This document shows, in pieces, positions 10,014-18,261 of a stretch of 64,000 nt of DNA (positions are counted from its first letter, which is position 1; every line of letters begins with the position of its first letter). The translations under genes and the position numbers were made by a program. Where the stretch lies: positions 1 through 64,000 of the forward strand of contig NZ_ATYR01000022.1 of the NCBI RefSeq assembly GCF_000427785.1, given 5' to 3'. Source of the DNA: Massilia alkalitolerans DSM 17462 (GTDB lineage Bacteria; Pseudomonadota; Gammaproteobacteria; Burkholderiales; Burkholderiaceae_D). Under the pieces are notes generated by a model. The model ran no database searches. It was not told the origin of the DNA and saw only the letters and a program-made list of their open reading frames with translations.

Positions 10014-11063
10014 CTAGTCGGCCAACGACGTGTTGGCCGCCGTCCCGCACGAGAAGCAGAAGCGGGCGAAGGCATTCTTGCGGCTGCTGCAGCAGCCGCA
10101 GCGGTCGAACAGGCCGATGCCGCAGTGCGGGCAGAAGTCGACGCTCGCATCCTTCAGGTCGACCGGCCGCTCGCATCCCGGACAGACGCCCTTGCCCAGC
10201 CGGGCAAGGGCGGCGTCGTAGCGCAGGGTCTGGCGGCGCTGCACGTCCGGCAGCGCTTCGGCCTGCCGCTGGCGCGCCAGGTAGTGCTGCAGCGAGACGA
10301 TCGCGTAGCGCCCCACCAGCACGGTGACGGCGATGCCGACCAGGTAGCGCACGTAGCCGCCATAGCTCGGCAGGTAAGGCACGAGTTCGAAGAAGAAGGC
10401 GAACAGTGCGAAGAAGATGAATCCCCACACGAAGGGCCAGTATTGGCTCTGGCGCTTGCGCGCGAACAGCCAGCCGGCCAGCACCAGCAGCGGCAGGGTC
10501 AGGGCCAGGCGATACAGGAAGACCCGCAGTTCCTTGGACGTGGCCGCCTTCTCGTAGGCGGCGCGCGCCGGCCTTTCCATGCGTTCCCAGCGCATCTGCG
10601 CGCGCTGCAGGGCCTGGTCGGCATCCAGCAGGGCCTGCTGCTGGGCCTGGACGGCCGCAAGCGCGCGGCGCTCGTCGGCCTCCAGCTTGTCGAGTCCGCG
10701 CGTACGTTCGAGCAGCTCGGGATCCTGGTCGGGACGCGCAGTCGCGCGGCGCGTGGCCAGCCAGTTATCGAAGGTCTCGCGCGCCGAGCGGGTATTCGCG
10801 CGCGCCACCTCGTGCTGCTGGGTGGCCTGTTCCAGGTCGAGCTGGGCAGTATCGCGCCGGGCCCGCGCCGCTTCCTGGCCAGCGCGCAGGGCCTCGACCC
10901 CGTTGCGGTCCATGAACTGCTCGATGCTCAGGGGCCGCTCGACGTCCCACAGGTTGTTGACGACTTTGCCGCCCAGGCCGATCAGGAAGGCGGCGAATGC
11001 GAACGCGACCAGCCACAGGGCGCGTTGCATCCATTGTTCGGTCAGGCGCAGGCCTTTGCTCAT
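10014..11063 (-). CDS. Coiled-coil membrane protein with C-terminal zinc ribbons
   Basis: 349 residues, family not recognised. Order: a TM segment at about 15-35, a long Ala/Arg/Glu-rich coiled coil at about 55-175, and two or three TM segments at about 183-255. The tail has two zinc-ribbon units, CPGC...CPHC (about 296-318) and CGCC...CFSC (about 323-344). The coiled coil should lie outside the cytoplasm if the ribbons are inside. It is convergent with the DUF3597 fusion gene across the REP element. It may be a membrane scaffold or stress protein, but nothing shows a role. Confidence 0.8.
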   Translation of the reverse strand: MSKGLRLTEQWMQRALWLVAFAFAAFLIGLGGKVVNNLWDVERPLSIEQFMDRNGVEALRAGQEAARARRDTAQLDLEQATQQHEVARANTRSARETFDNWLATRRATARPDQDPELLERTRGLDKLEADERRALAAVQAQQQALLDADQALQRAQMRWERMERPARAAYEKAATSKELRVFLYRLALTLPLLVLAGWLFARKRQSQYWPFVWGFIFFALFAFFFELVPYLPSYGGYVRYLVGIAVTVLVGRYAIVSLQHYLARQRQAEALPDVQRRQTLRYDAALARLGKGVCPGCERPVDLKDASVDFCPHCGIGLFDRCGCCSSRKNAFARFCFSCGTAANTSLAD

Positions 11064-11186
11064 GAAACGGTCCTCCAGTGACGGTGATGGCGCAAGAGTG
11101 CCACCGGAGGGAGTCGAGGGCCAGTGCCGGCCGCAAGGGAGAGGTGTGCCGATACCCGAGGTACCGGCACACGATACCGCGGTGGA

Positions 11187-12215
11187 TCAGAAGTAGGACA
11201 GGCCCAGCGCCTTCTTCACTTCGTCGGTAGTCTGCGCCGCCACTTCACGCGCCCGCATGGTGCCTTCCTTGAGGATCTGCAGCACCTGGCCGCGGTCCTT
11301 GGCAAACTCTTCGCGGCGTGCGCGGATCGGCGCCAGCAGCTCCTGCAGGATGCCCTCCAGGCGCTTCTTGACCACGCTGTCGCCCAGCCCGCCGCGGGTG
11401 TAGTGCGCCTTCATCTCGGCCAGGCCTTCCTTGTCGGTATCGAAGGCATCGAGGTAGATGAAGGCGACGTTGCCCTCCAGGTGGCCCGGGTCCGACACCT
11501 TCAGGTGCAGCGGGTCGGTATACACCTGCTTGACCGCGGCGCGGATCTCGTCGGCGCTGGCGCCCAGGTTGATGGTGTTGCCGAGCGACTTGCTCATCTT
11601 GGCGCGGCCGTCGATGCCCGGCAGGCGGCCGACTTCCGGCACGATCGCCTTGCACTCGACCAGGATGTCCTTTTCCGGGCTGTAGGTACGGTTGAACCTG
11701 CGCACGATCTCGTTGCACTGCTCGATCATCGGGATCTGGTCCTCGCCCACCGGCACCACGCTGGCCTTGAAGGCGGTGATGTCGGCGGCCTGGCTGGCCG
11801 GGTAGGTCAGGAAGCCGGCCGGGATGTCGCGCTCGAAGCCACGCAGGATGATTTCCTGCTTCACGGTCGGGTTGCGCTCGAGGCGCGCCACGGTCACCAG
11901 GTTCAGGTAGTAGAAGGTGAGCTCGGTCAGTTCCGGGATCTGCGACTGGATCAGGATGGTCGTACGGGCCGGATCGATGCCGCAGGCGAGGTAATCGAGC
12001 GCCACTTCCACCACGTTCCGGTGTACCTTACCGATGTCATCCATGTTGTCGGTCAGCGCCTGGGCGTCTGCGAGCATGACGAACTGGCGGTAGGTATTCT
12101 GGTACTCAACGCGGTTGCGCAGGCTGCCGACGAAATGGCCCAGGTGCAGCGGACCGGTAGGACGGTCGCCGGTAAGGATGATTGGCGTGGAAGTGTTCGG
12201 GGTTGGGGAGCTCAT
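11187..12215 (-). CDS. trpS: Tryptophanyl-tRNA synthetase
   Basis: Class I synthetase that charges tRNA-Trp; 342 residues. It has the HIGH-equivalent TGDRPTGPLHLGHFVGSL (residues 15-32) and the KMSKSLGN motif near 199-206. Stands alone. The sequence upstream on the minus strand holds a hairpin and a short upstream reading frame ending on the trpS start, described next. Confidence 0.97.
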   Translation of the reverse strand: MSSPTPNTSTPIILTGDRPTGPLHLGHFVGSLRNRVEYQNTYRQFVMLADAQALTDNMDDIGKVHRNVVEVALDYLACGIDPARTTILIQSQIPELTELTFYYLNLVTVARLERNPTVKQEIILRGFERDIPAGFLTYPASQAADITAFKASVVPVGEDQIPMIEQCNEIVRRFNRTYSPEKDILVECKAIVPEVGRLPGIDGRAKMSKSLGNTINLGASADEIRAAVKQVYTDPLHLKVSDPGHLEGNVAFIYLDAFDTDKEGLAEMKAHYTRGGLGDSVVKKRLEGILQELLAPIRARREEFAKDRGQVLQILKEGTMRAREVAAQTTDEVKKALGLSYF

Positions 12216-12304
12216 CGGGTTTCCTTGTTATTGCCCCGATCCTCCTGCGCTGGATGTGAAAACGCCACCCGGATCGAGGCGGCGTTAGTCGAAATGCACA
12301 TCAT
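12212..12304 (-). promoter_or_regulatory. trpS leader: possible 30-codon upstream frame and hairpin
   Basis: On the minus strand an ATG at 12304 opens a 30-codon frame whose TGA overlaps the trpS ATG (12215). An AGGA lies just before it. Inside, AACGCCGCC pairs with GGTGGCGTT (about 12288-12261, one G-U pair), followed by TTTC. It could be translational coupling or weak attenuation. It contains no Trp codons, so classical Trp attenuation is unlikely. The rest of the gap (12305-12520) shows no other gene. Confidence 0.25.
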
Positions 12305-12520
12305 TCCTGTGGCCGCACGCTAGGAGCGGCGCCACCAGGTCAACAAAAAGTGATGTGCTTTCGGAAAATTCATGGACCGCATGGTTGCAGGTTGGCGCAA
12401 GGATGTCAACCGCTACCTAGTCCCTGGCCTGCGGCCGGCTCTCCCCTTTCGACGATTTCTTGCCTGGGACGCCGAGCTGTAGGGAATTTGTTGTTAGAAA
12501 ACTAATATCTGGTGAAATTG

Positions 12521-14839
12521 ATGAATCCACAAAAGAGCACGAACAGCCAAATCCGTCCCCTGGAACTCTGGGGCGGCCTCGAATGCACGGTCAACCGTGT
12601 CCGCGACGAGTATTTCAGCCAGCTCGAGCGCAACGGTCATCACGGCCGCGCCTGCGACATCGAGCGCTTCGCGTCCACCGGCATCCGCGCAATCCGCTAT
12701 CCCGTGCTATGGGAACGCACCGCGCCCGATGGACTCGCCAGCGCCGACTGGAGCTGGGCCGACGAGCGCCTGAACGCCCTGCGCGAGGCCGGCGTGACGC
12801 CGATCGCCGGCCTGGTCCACCACGGCAGCGGCCCGCGCGACACCAGCCTGGTGGACCCGGCCTTTGCCGAACGCCTGGCCGAGTATGCCGGCGCGGTGGC
12901 GGCGCGCTATCCGTGGCTCGAGTACTACACCCCGGTCAACGAGCCCTGCACCACCGCCCGCTTCGCCGGCCTGTACGGCGTCTGGTACCCGCACGGCCGC
13001 GACGACCGCACCTTCATCGAAGCCCTGCTGGTCCAGTGCCGCGCCGTGGTGCTGTCGATGCGCGCGATCCGCGCCGTCAACCCGAACGCCAAGCTGGTCC
13101 AGACCGACGACCTCGGCAAGACCTACGGCACGCCCGAGCTCGCCCACGTGGCCGAGTTCTACAACGAGCGCCGCTGGCTGGCCTGGGACCTGCTGTGCGG
13201 CATGGTCGACGAGCAGCACAAGCTGTGGAAATACCTGACCAAAACCGGCATCGCGGCCGAAGAATTCCTGTGGTTCCGCGAGAACCCCTGCCCGCCCGAC
13301 ATCATGGGCGTCAACTACTACGTCACCTCCGAGCGCTGGCTGGATCACCGTCCCGAGCGCTTCCCCGAGCACCACCGCGGCGTGGCCGACGGCATCCCGT
13401 GCGCCGACATCGAGGCGTCGCGCGTGCTGGCCACGCCGACCCCGGGCATCGCCCCGCTGCTGCTTGAGACCTGGGACCGCTACGGCATCCCGCTGGCCAT
13501 CACCGAAGCCCACATCGACGCCAACCGCGAAGACCAGCTGCGCTGGCTGCTCGAAATCTGGGAAGCGGCCCAGCAGTCGCAACAGAACGGCGTCGACGTG
13601 CGCGCCGTCACCGTCTGGTCGCTGCTCGGCTCCTTCGACTGGAACAGCCTGGTCACCCAGAACAAGGGCTACTACGAACCCGGTCCCTTCGACGTGCGCT
13701 CGCCCATGCCGCGCCCGACCGCGCTGGCAAGGATGATGAAGGAACTCTCCTCCGGCGCACCGCTGTCGCACCCGGTGCTGCGAGGCCAGGGCTGGTGGCG
13801 CCGCCAGGGCCGCTTCCTGTGCCACCCGCCGGTGGCCACGCCTGCGGCACTCACCTCGATCTCGGCCGACGGCCACCGCCTGGTGGGCACCGCTGCCGCC
13901 CCGATCCTGATCCTGGGCGCCACCGGCACCCTGGGCCGCGCCTTTGCGCGTGTCTGCCGCAAGCGCAACCTGTCCTACCGCCTGCTGTCGCGCAAGGAGA
14001 TGGACATCGCCGACGCCGGCTCGGTCGAGCGTGCCCTCGCCGAGCACCAGCCCTGGGCGGTCATCAATACCTGCGGCTACGTGCGCGTGGACGATGCCGA
14101 GAACGAAGCCGAGCGCTGCCTGCGCGAGAACACCGCCGGCGCGGCGATCCTGGCCGCGGCCTGCGCGCGCCACGGCATCCACCTGACCACCTTCTCGAGC
14201 GACCTGGTATTCGACGGCAAGCAAAGCCGCCCCTACGTGGAGTCGGACCCGGTGGCCCCGCTGAACGTCTACGGCCGCAGCAAGGCCGAGGCCGAGGCGG
14301 CGGTGCTGGACGAACACCCGGGCGCGCTGGTGGTGCGCACCAGCGCCTTCTTCGGCCCCTGGGACCAGTACAACTTCGTCACCCTGGCGCTGAACGCGCT
14401 TGAACGCGGCGATCCCTTCGTGGCCTCGAACGACCTGACGATCACGCCGACCTACGTGCCGGACCTGGTGCACGCCTGCCTGGACCTGGCGATCGACCGC
14501 GAGGCCGGCATCTGGCACCTGGCCAACGGCGGCGAGCTGACCTGGGCGGAACTGGCCCTGAAGGCAGCCGAGCGGGCCGGCGTGGATGCCAGCCGCCTGG
14601 AGGCACGATCGATTGCCTATCCGGCCGCGCGCCCGGCCTACTGCGCCCTGACCAGCGAGCGCGGCATCCTGCTGCCGCGCCTCGACCAGGCCCTCGACCG
14701 CTACCTGGAGCTGCGTAACGTGCACGATCCGGAGATCGAGGAACTCCAACACACCGCCGAAAGCCGCCAGCCGGTGGCCAGCGGGCACCGGCAGCAGGAG
14801 GAGACGCCGCCGGAGGCGGTGCAGGCGGGGAATTGCTGA
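12521..14839 (+). CDS. GH1-like glycosidase fused to RmlD-like dTDP-sugar reductase
   Basis: 772 residues. Residues about 12-420 are a family 1 glycoside hydrolase-like (beta/alpha)8 domain. It has the acid/base motif TPVNEP (Glu141), MGVNYY near 262, and the likely nucleophile in AITEAH (Glu329). Residues about 460-740 are an RmlD-type SDR: the nucleotide-binding ILGATGTLG (464-472), the catalytic YGRSK (Tyr584, Lys588) and a substrate-domain end. RmlD reduces dTDP-4-keto sugars. The fusion suggests coupling of glycan cleavage and sugar-nucleotide reduction, or use of the hydrolase fold for another task. The ATG at 12521 follows GGTGA by five bases; a GTG at 12512 is an alternative. A Gln/Glu-rich tail follows. 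No rml genes are adjacent. Confidence 0.9.
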   Translation: MNPQKSTNSQIRPLELWGGLECTVNRVRDEYFSQLERNGHHGRACDIERFASTGIRAIRYPVLWERTAPDGLASADWSWADERLNALREAGVTPIAGLVHHGSGPRDTSLVDPAFAERLAEYAGAVAARYPWLEYYTPVNEPCTTARFAGLYGVWYPHGRDDRTFIEALLVQCRAVVLSMRAIRAVNPNAKLVQTDDLGKTYGTPELAHVAEFYNERRWLAWDLLCGMVDEQHKLWKYLTKTGIAAEEFLWFRENPCPPDIMGVNYYVTSERWLDHRPERFPEHHRGVADGIPCADIEASRVLATPTPGIAPLLLETWDRYGIPLAITEAHIDANREDQLRWLLEIWEAAQQSQQNGVDVRAVTVWSLLGSFDWNSLVTQNKGYYEPGPFDVRSPMPRPTALARMMKELSSGAPLSHPVLRGQGWWRRQGRFLCHPPVATPAALTSISADGHRLVGTAAAPILILGATGTLGRAFARVCRKRNLSYRLLSRKEMDIADAGSVERALAEHQPWAVINTCGYVRVDDAENEAERCLRENTAGAAILAAACARHGIHLTTFSSDLVFDGKQSRPYVESDPVAPLNVYGRSKAEAEAAVLDEHPGALVVRTSAFFGPWDQYNFVTLALNALERGDPFVASNDLTITPTYVPDLVHACLDLAIDREAGIWHLANGGELTWAELALKAAERAGVDASRLEARSIAYPAARPAYCALTSERGILLPRLDQALDRYLELRNVHDPEIEELQHTAESRQPVASGHRQQEETPPEAVQAGNC

Positions 14840-14860
14840 TCGGTTGAAAAGTCAAATTAG

Positions 14861-14959
14861 GTCCCCGCCTTCGCGGGGACGACGGTCTTGAGGTCACGTA
14901 TCGATAGCTCGATTATCAATACGCGTCCTTAAAACCGTCGTTCCCGCGCAGGCGGGAAC
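14861..14959. repeat. REP/BIME-like pair of hairpins
   Basis: Hairpin 1 is GTCCCCGC-CTTC-GCGGGGAC (14861-14880). Hairpin 2 is GTTCCCGC-GCAG-GCGGGAAC (14940-14959). Between them CGACGGT (14880-14886) is complementary to ACCGTCG (14934-14940), so the two halves face each other. This is a typical intergenic repetitive element. The remaining bases up to 15047 show nothing else. Confidence 0.75.
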
Positions 14960-15047
14960 CCAAGTTCTCTATGCTCAGCCACTGTACTGACATCCCCATT
15001 CCCACGCTACAATCCCGGGCAAACAACAACGCCACCGCCCACCCATC

Positions 15048-16820
15048 GTGCAAGAGCAACACGCCTTTCCGTTCCTGCGGGAAATCCTCCTCTTCCTGAT
15101 CCTCTCCGGCATCCTGATTCCCATCCTGCAGCGCCTGCGCATCAACCAGGTGATCGGCTTCCTTGCCGTCGGCACCCTGGTCGGCCCCTTCGGCCTGGGC
15201 CTGCTGGCCGGCGAGGTCCCCTGGCTGGCCTTCCTCACCTTCCCGCGCGACCAGGGCATTGCGGCGCTCGCCGAGATCGGCGTGCTGTTCCTGATGTTCA
15301 TGATCGGGCTCGAACTCTCGGCGGCGCGCCTGTGGGCGATGCGGCGCTGGGTGTTTGGCGCCGGCACCGCGCAGGTGCTGGCCAGCGCGGCGCTGGTCGG
15401 AGCCGTCCTGCTGCTGGCCTATGGACTCGACTCACAGGCGGCCCTGGTCGTCGGCCTGGTGCTGTCGCTGTCCTCCACCGCGGTCGTGATGCAGCTGATG
15501 GCCCAGCAGGGGGCGACCGGTTCTCCGCTCGGGCAGGCCGCCTTCGCCATCCTGATGCTGCAGGACCTCGCCGTGGTGCCGATCCTGCTCCTGATCGGTG
15601 CCCTCGGCGGCGGCGGCGGTAGCGACAGCGTCGCCCTCCTGGCGCTCACCACGCTGCTGAAGGCCGGCATCGCCATCGCCCTGATCTACCTGGTCGGCGG
15701 GCGGGTGGTCCACAAGCTGTTCCGCGCGTTTGCCGAGCATCGCCAGCCGGACGTGTTCATGGCGCTGATCTTGCTGAGCACCTTCGGCATCGCGGGCCTG
15801 TCGGCCGCCGCCGGGCTGTCGATGGCGCTGGGCGCGATGCTCGCCGGCCTGCTGCTGGCCGAGACCGAGTTCAAGCACGAGGTCGAGCTGATGATCGAGC
15901 CCTTCAAGGGCCTGCTCATGGGCCTGTTCTTCATGACCGTCGGGATGAGCATCGACACCCGCCAGATCCTGGCGGCGCCCCTGCTGCTGGCGGCTTCGCT
16001 GGCCGGGCTGGTGCTGCTGAAAGCCCTGGTGACGGCAAGCCTGCTGCGCATCGGCGGCCAGCCCTGGAGCCGCGCGCTCGAAGGCGGCCTGCTGCTGGGC
16101 CAGGGCGGCGAATTCGCCTTCGTTGCGATCGGCTACGCCATGAGCGCGCGGGTGCTCGACCCGGCGCTGGGCGGACAGGTCATGCTGGTGGTCGGCCTGT
16201 CGCTGTTCATCACGCCCCTGCTGGTGCGCCTGGGACGCGCCATCGGCGAACGCGGCGAACACGCGCGCGACGAACATGCGGCGGCAAGCGACAACGGGGC
16301 CCTGGGCTCGGCGCGCGGCCGCGTCATCATCGCCGGCTTCGGCCGCGTGGGCCAGCAGCTGGGCAAGCTGCTGGGCGAGCAGAACATTCCTTTCGTGGCC
16401 TTCGAGTGCAATGCCAAGCTGGTGTCGAAGCTGCATGCGGAAGGCCAGCCGGTCTACTTCGGCGATGCTTCGCGTCCCGAACTGCTGCGCCGCGTGCATG
16501 CCGACGAAGCGCCGGCGATCGTGCTGACCATGGACCATGCGGCATCAAGCATGCACGCGGTGCGCGGCATCCGCCGCGAATTCCCGCACGCGCAGCTGTT
16601 CGTGCGCTCGCGCGACGAGAAGCACGCGCGCGCCCTGCGCCTGGCCGGCGCCAGCGTGGTGGTGCCGGAAACGCTGGAAGCGAGCCTGCAGCTGTCGGCC
16701 TTCGTGCTGGAGGCGATGGGGCTGGACGGGCGCCTGGTCGCCGGCATCGTCGACCACGAGCGCGACCTGGTCACGGCCAAGCTGCTGGAGCCGGAAGGCA
16801 CGCGTGCGAGTCCAGCCTGA
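15048..16820 (+). CDS. CPA2-family K+/H+ antiporter (KefB/KefC-like) with TrkA-N domain
   Basis: 590 residues, GTG start. The first about 390 residues form the 12- or 13-helix Na+/H+ exchanger domain. It includes INQVIGFLAVGTLVGPFGLG near residue 34, FMIGLELSAARLW near 84 and GQGGEFAFVAIGY near 352. A RCK/TrkA-N NAD-binding domain follows (RVIIAGFGRVGQQLG near 425-440). A TrkA-C-like tail is not obvious. The family exports K+ in exchange for protons, often under glutathione or nucleotide control. No kefF/kefG partner is next to it. It is convergent with the caspase-like gene, 14 bases away. Confidence 0.92.
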   Translation: MQEQHAFPFLREILLFLILSGILIPILQRLRINQVIGFLAVGTLVGPFGLGLLAGEVPWLAFLTFPRDQGIAALAEIGVLFLMFMIGLELSAARLWAMRRWVFGAGTAQVLASAALVGAVLLLAYGLDSQAALVVGLVLSLSSTAVVMQLMAQQGATGSPLGQAAFAILMLQDLAVVPILLLIGALGGGGGSDSVALLALTTLLKAGIAIALIYLVGGRVVHKLFRAFAEHRQPDVFMALILLSTFGIAGLSAAAGLSMALGAMLAGLLLAETEFKHEVELMIEPFKGLLMGLFFMTVGMSIDTRQILAAPLLLAASLAGLVLLKALVTASLLRIGGQPWSRALEGGLLLGQGGEFAFVAIGYAMSARVLDPALGGQVMLVVGLSLFITPLLVRLGRAIGERGEHARDEHAAASDNGALGSARGRVIIAGFGRVGQQLGKLLGEQNIPFVAFECNAKLVSKLHAEGQPVYFGDASRPELLRRVHADEAPAIVLTMDHAASSMHAVRGIRREFPHAQLFVRSRDEKHARALRLAGASVVVPETLEASLQLSAFVLEAMGLDGRLVAGIVDHERDLVTAKLLEPEGTRASPA

Positions 16821-16834
16821 ATGATCCGGCAGGC

Positions 16835-17428
16835 CTAGATCAACTCGACGAGGCGCGCATCCCAGGCACAGACCCTGAAGCCGAGCCGCTGGATCAGGCC
16901 CGGCGCATCCTTTTGCAGCCTGTCGACGGTTTTGTAGATCCGTTCGAGCGCCGTCCCTTCGGTACGGACATACCGGTTCCAGAAGAGCCAGTCGAACGAC
17001 GAGGAATCGATGAAGTCGATACTCTTCTCGTAGCCGGCAATCCATTTGATCCTCGTGCCCGCTTCGAGAAGCTCGCTCAACACGTCGACGTTCCCGAACA
17101 GGCAGCTGCCGAAATAGAGGGAATCCAGCCTTCCCGCGTTGCCGGCCGCCTCGCTGATCGTGTTCTTGATGATGGTCTTGGAGATCGAATCGCCATTCGA
17201 ACCGTAGATGGCGTTCTCGGCCCCGTGTCCGGCGACATAGATATTATGGATACCATCGGCGGCGCTCAGGCGGACGAGAATCTCCCTGAACGCCCGGCCG
17301 TCGTTGAACATCTCATAGTGATAGTGATGTGGCGAGTCACAATAAATATCACTCAGCAGATCGAACATGCCCCTGACGGACGTGTTCTGCTTTCTAAACC
17401 ATTTCCCTTCGATGACTGCCAGCTTCAT
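16835..17428 (-). CDS. Standalone caspase-like (clan CD) protein, unknown role
   Basis: 197 residues, no signal peptide or TM. The middle reads IYVAGHGAENAIYG (63-76) and, 33 residues later, LDSLYFGSCLFGN (101-113). A beta-strand ending in His-Gly followed by a strand ending in Cys is the catalytic dyad arrangement of caspase, CHAT and C80-type folds (here His68 and Cys109). The rest of the protein is unassigned. Base composition is lower in GC than its neighbours, which hints at transfer. It is divergent from a PEP-CTERM gene across a region with two dyads. Assignment rests on motif reading only. Confidence 0.6.
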   Translation of the reverse strand: MKLAVIEGKWFRKQNTSVRGMFDLLSDIYCDSPHHYHYEMFNDGRAFREILVRLSAADGIHNIYVAGHGAENAIYGSNGDSISKTIIKNTISEAAGNAGRLDSLYFGSCLFGNVDVLSELLEAGTRIKWIAGYEKSIDFIDSSSFDWLFWNRYVRTEGTALERIYKTVDRLQKDAPGLIQRLGFRVCAWDARLVELI

Positions 17429-17505
17429 GCCTCGCTCATTCCTTTTCGTGTCGCATCAGCGCCATCCCCGTGCGGCAGCTGTTCCATACGCATCTTATTG
17501 AAGAA

Positions 17506-17593
17506 ATTGCAATTTTGCAATATTCTGCTGAGTTGCGCACGCCAGACAAGCGCAGCGCGCGTGAACACGGCCTCGCTATACTGGACCGGTCCA
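17506..17593. promoter_or_regulatory. Two dyads between divergent genes
   Basis: ATTGCAA-TT-TTGCAAT at 17506-17521 and the 12-base palindrome TGGACCGGTCCA at 17582-17593. They sit in the 182-base gap between the caspase-like gene (minus) and the PEP-CTERM gene (plus). A TATACT (17577-17582) touches the second palindrome and may be a -10 for the plus gene, though no -35 is clear. Confidence 0.4.
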
Positions 17594-17610
17594 CCGTCTG
17601 GAGGTGCATC

Positions 17611-18261
17611 ATGTTCGCCCGCTTCCTGTGCACATTGCTCGTCGCCTTTCCCCTGCTGGCCGGCGCGGCCGACACCCTGGTCGTCAACAGCCGCGCGACC
17701 GGGACGCTGTATCTTCCCGGCTCCCCGGGAGTCGCCTACTCGCTGGACTTCGCTTCCGAGCTGCGGCCGGCGTCGGTTGGGCGCCAGTCCGGGGACATCG
17801 TGTTCAGCGAATACGGTCCTGCGACCTTTACCCTGATCTATAACGGGCAGACCGAAGTCTGGTCGGACGCCTGGGATCCCGGCATGGGCCAGACCTCGGG
17901 AAGAATGTCTCCCGGCAGTTCCATTCTCAATACCGGCGATACGTTCTCGCACGATTTCCGCTTCATGCTCACCCGCGACAACTACGGGGCGGAAGGAGGC
18001 ATTTCACTGAGCACGCCGAGAGGCATGTTTCCTGGATCGCTGGATTTCGTTCCGCAGGCATTCTCGGTGACCGATCCCGACCGGGCCAGCCTGGTCATCA
18101 ATATGCTCATGGGCGGCGAACGCATCGCCCAGTGGTACGGCACGGTGGACAGCTTTTCATTGTCGATCAGCCCGGTGCCGGAGCCGGGCGCCATGCAGGT
18201 GCTGCCGTTGGGATTGGCCGTCCTCCTGGCGGCCGGGTGGCGCCGGCGCATGCCGGCCTAG
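17611..18261 (+). CDS. PEP-CTERM sorting domain protein
   Basis: 216 residues, secreted. An N-terminal signal peptide (MFARFLCTLLVAFPLLAGAA) is followed by a beta-rich domain. The C-terminal sorting signal has VPEPGAMQ near 190, a hydrophobic segment and a final WRRRMPA. Such proteins are handled by an exosortase (EpsH/XrtA) and usually reach the extracellular matrix. No exosortase gene is in the window. GGAGGTG (17600-17606) precedes the ATG. Its stop overlaps the end of the convergent FAD oxidoreductase gene by four bases. Confidence 0.88.
   Translation: MFARFLCTLLVAFPLLAGAADTLVVNSRATGTLYLPGSPGVAYSLDFASELRPASVGRQSGDIVFSEYGPATFTLIYNGQTEVWSDAWDPGMGQTSGRMSPGSSILNTGDTFSHDFRFMLTRDNYGAEGGISLSTPRGMFPGSLDFVPQAFSVTDPDRASLVINMLMGGERIAQWYGTVDSFSLSISPVPEPGAMQVLPLGLAVLLAAGWRRRMPA

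Noticed and set aside
12707..14788. 693-codon frame opposite the GH1-RmlD gene
   Set aside because: Antisense shadow; low-complexity Gly/Ala/His product; the sense frame has catalytic motifs and a ribosome site.
16835..18261. Caspase-like and PEP-CTERM genes considered as a toxin-antitoxin or defence pair
   Set aside because: They are divergent, not co-transcribed, and the PEP-CTERM product is secreted; only the caspase-like gene is kept as a lead.
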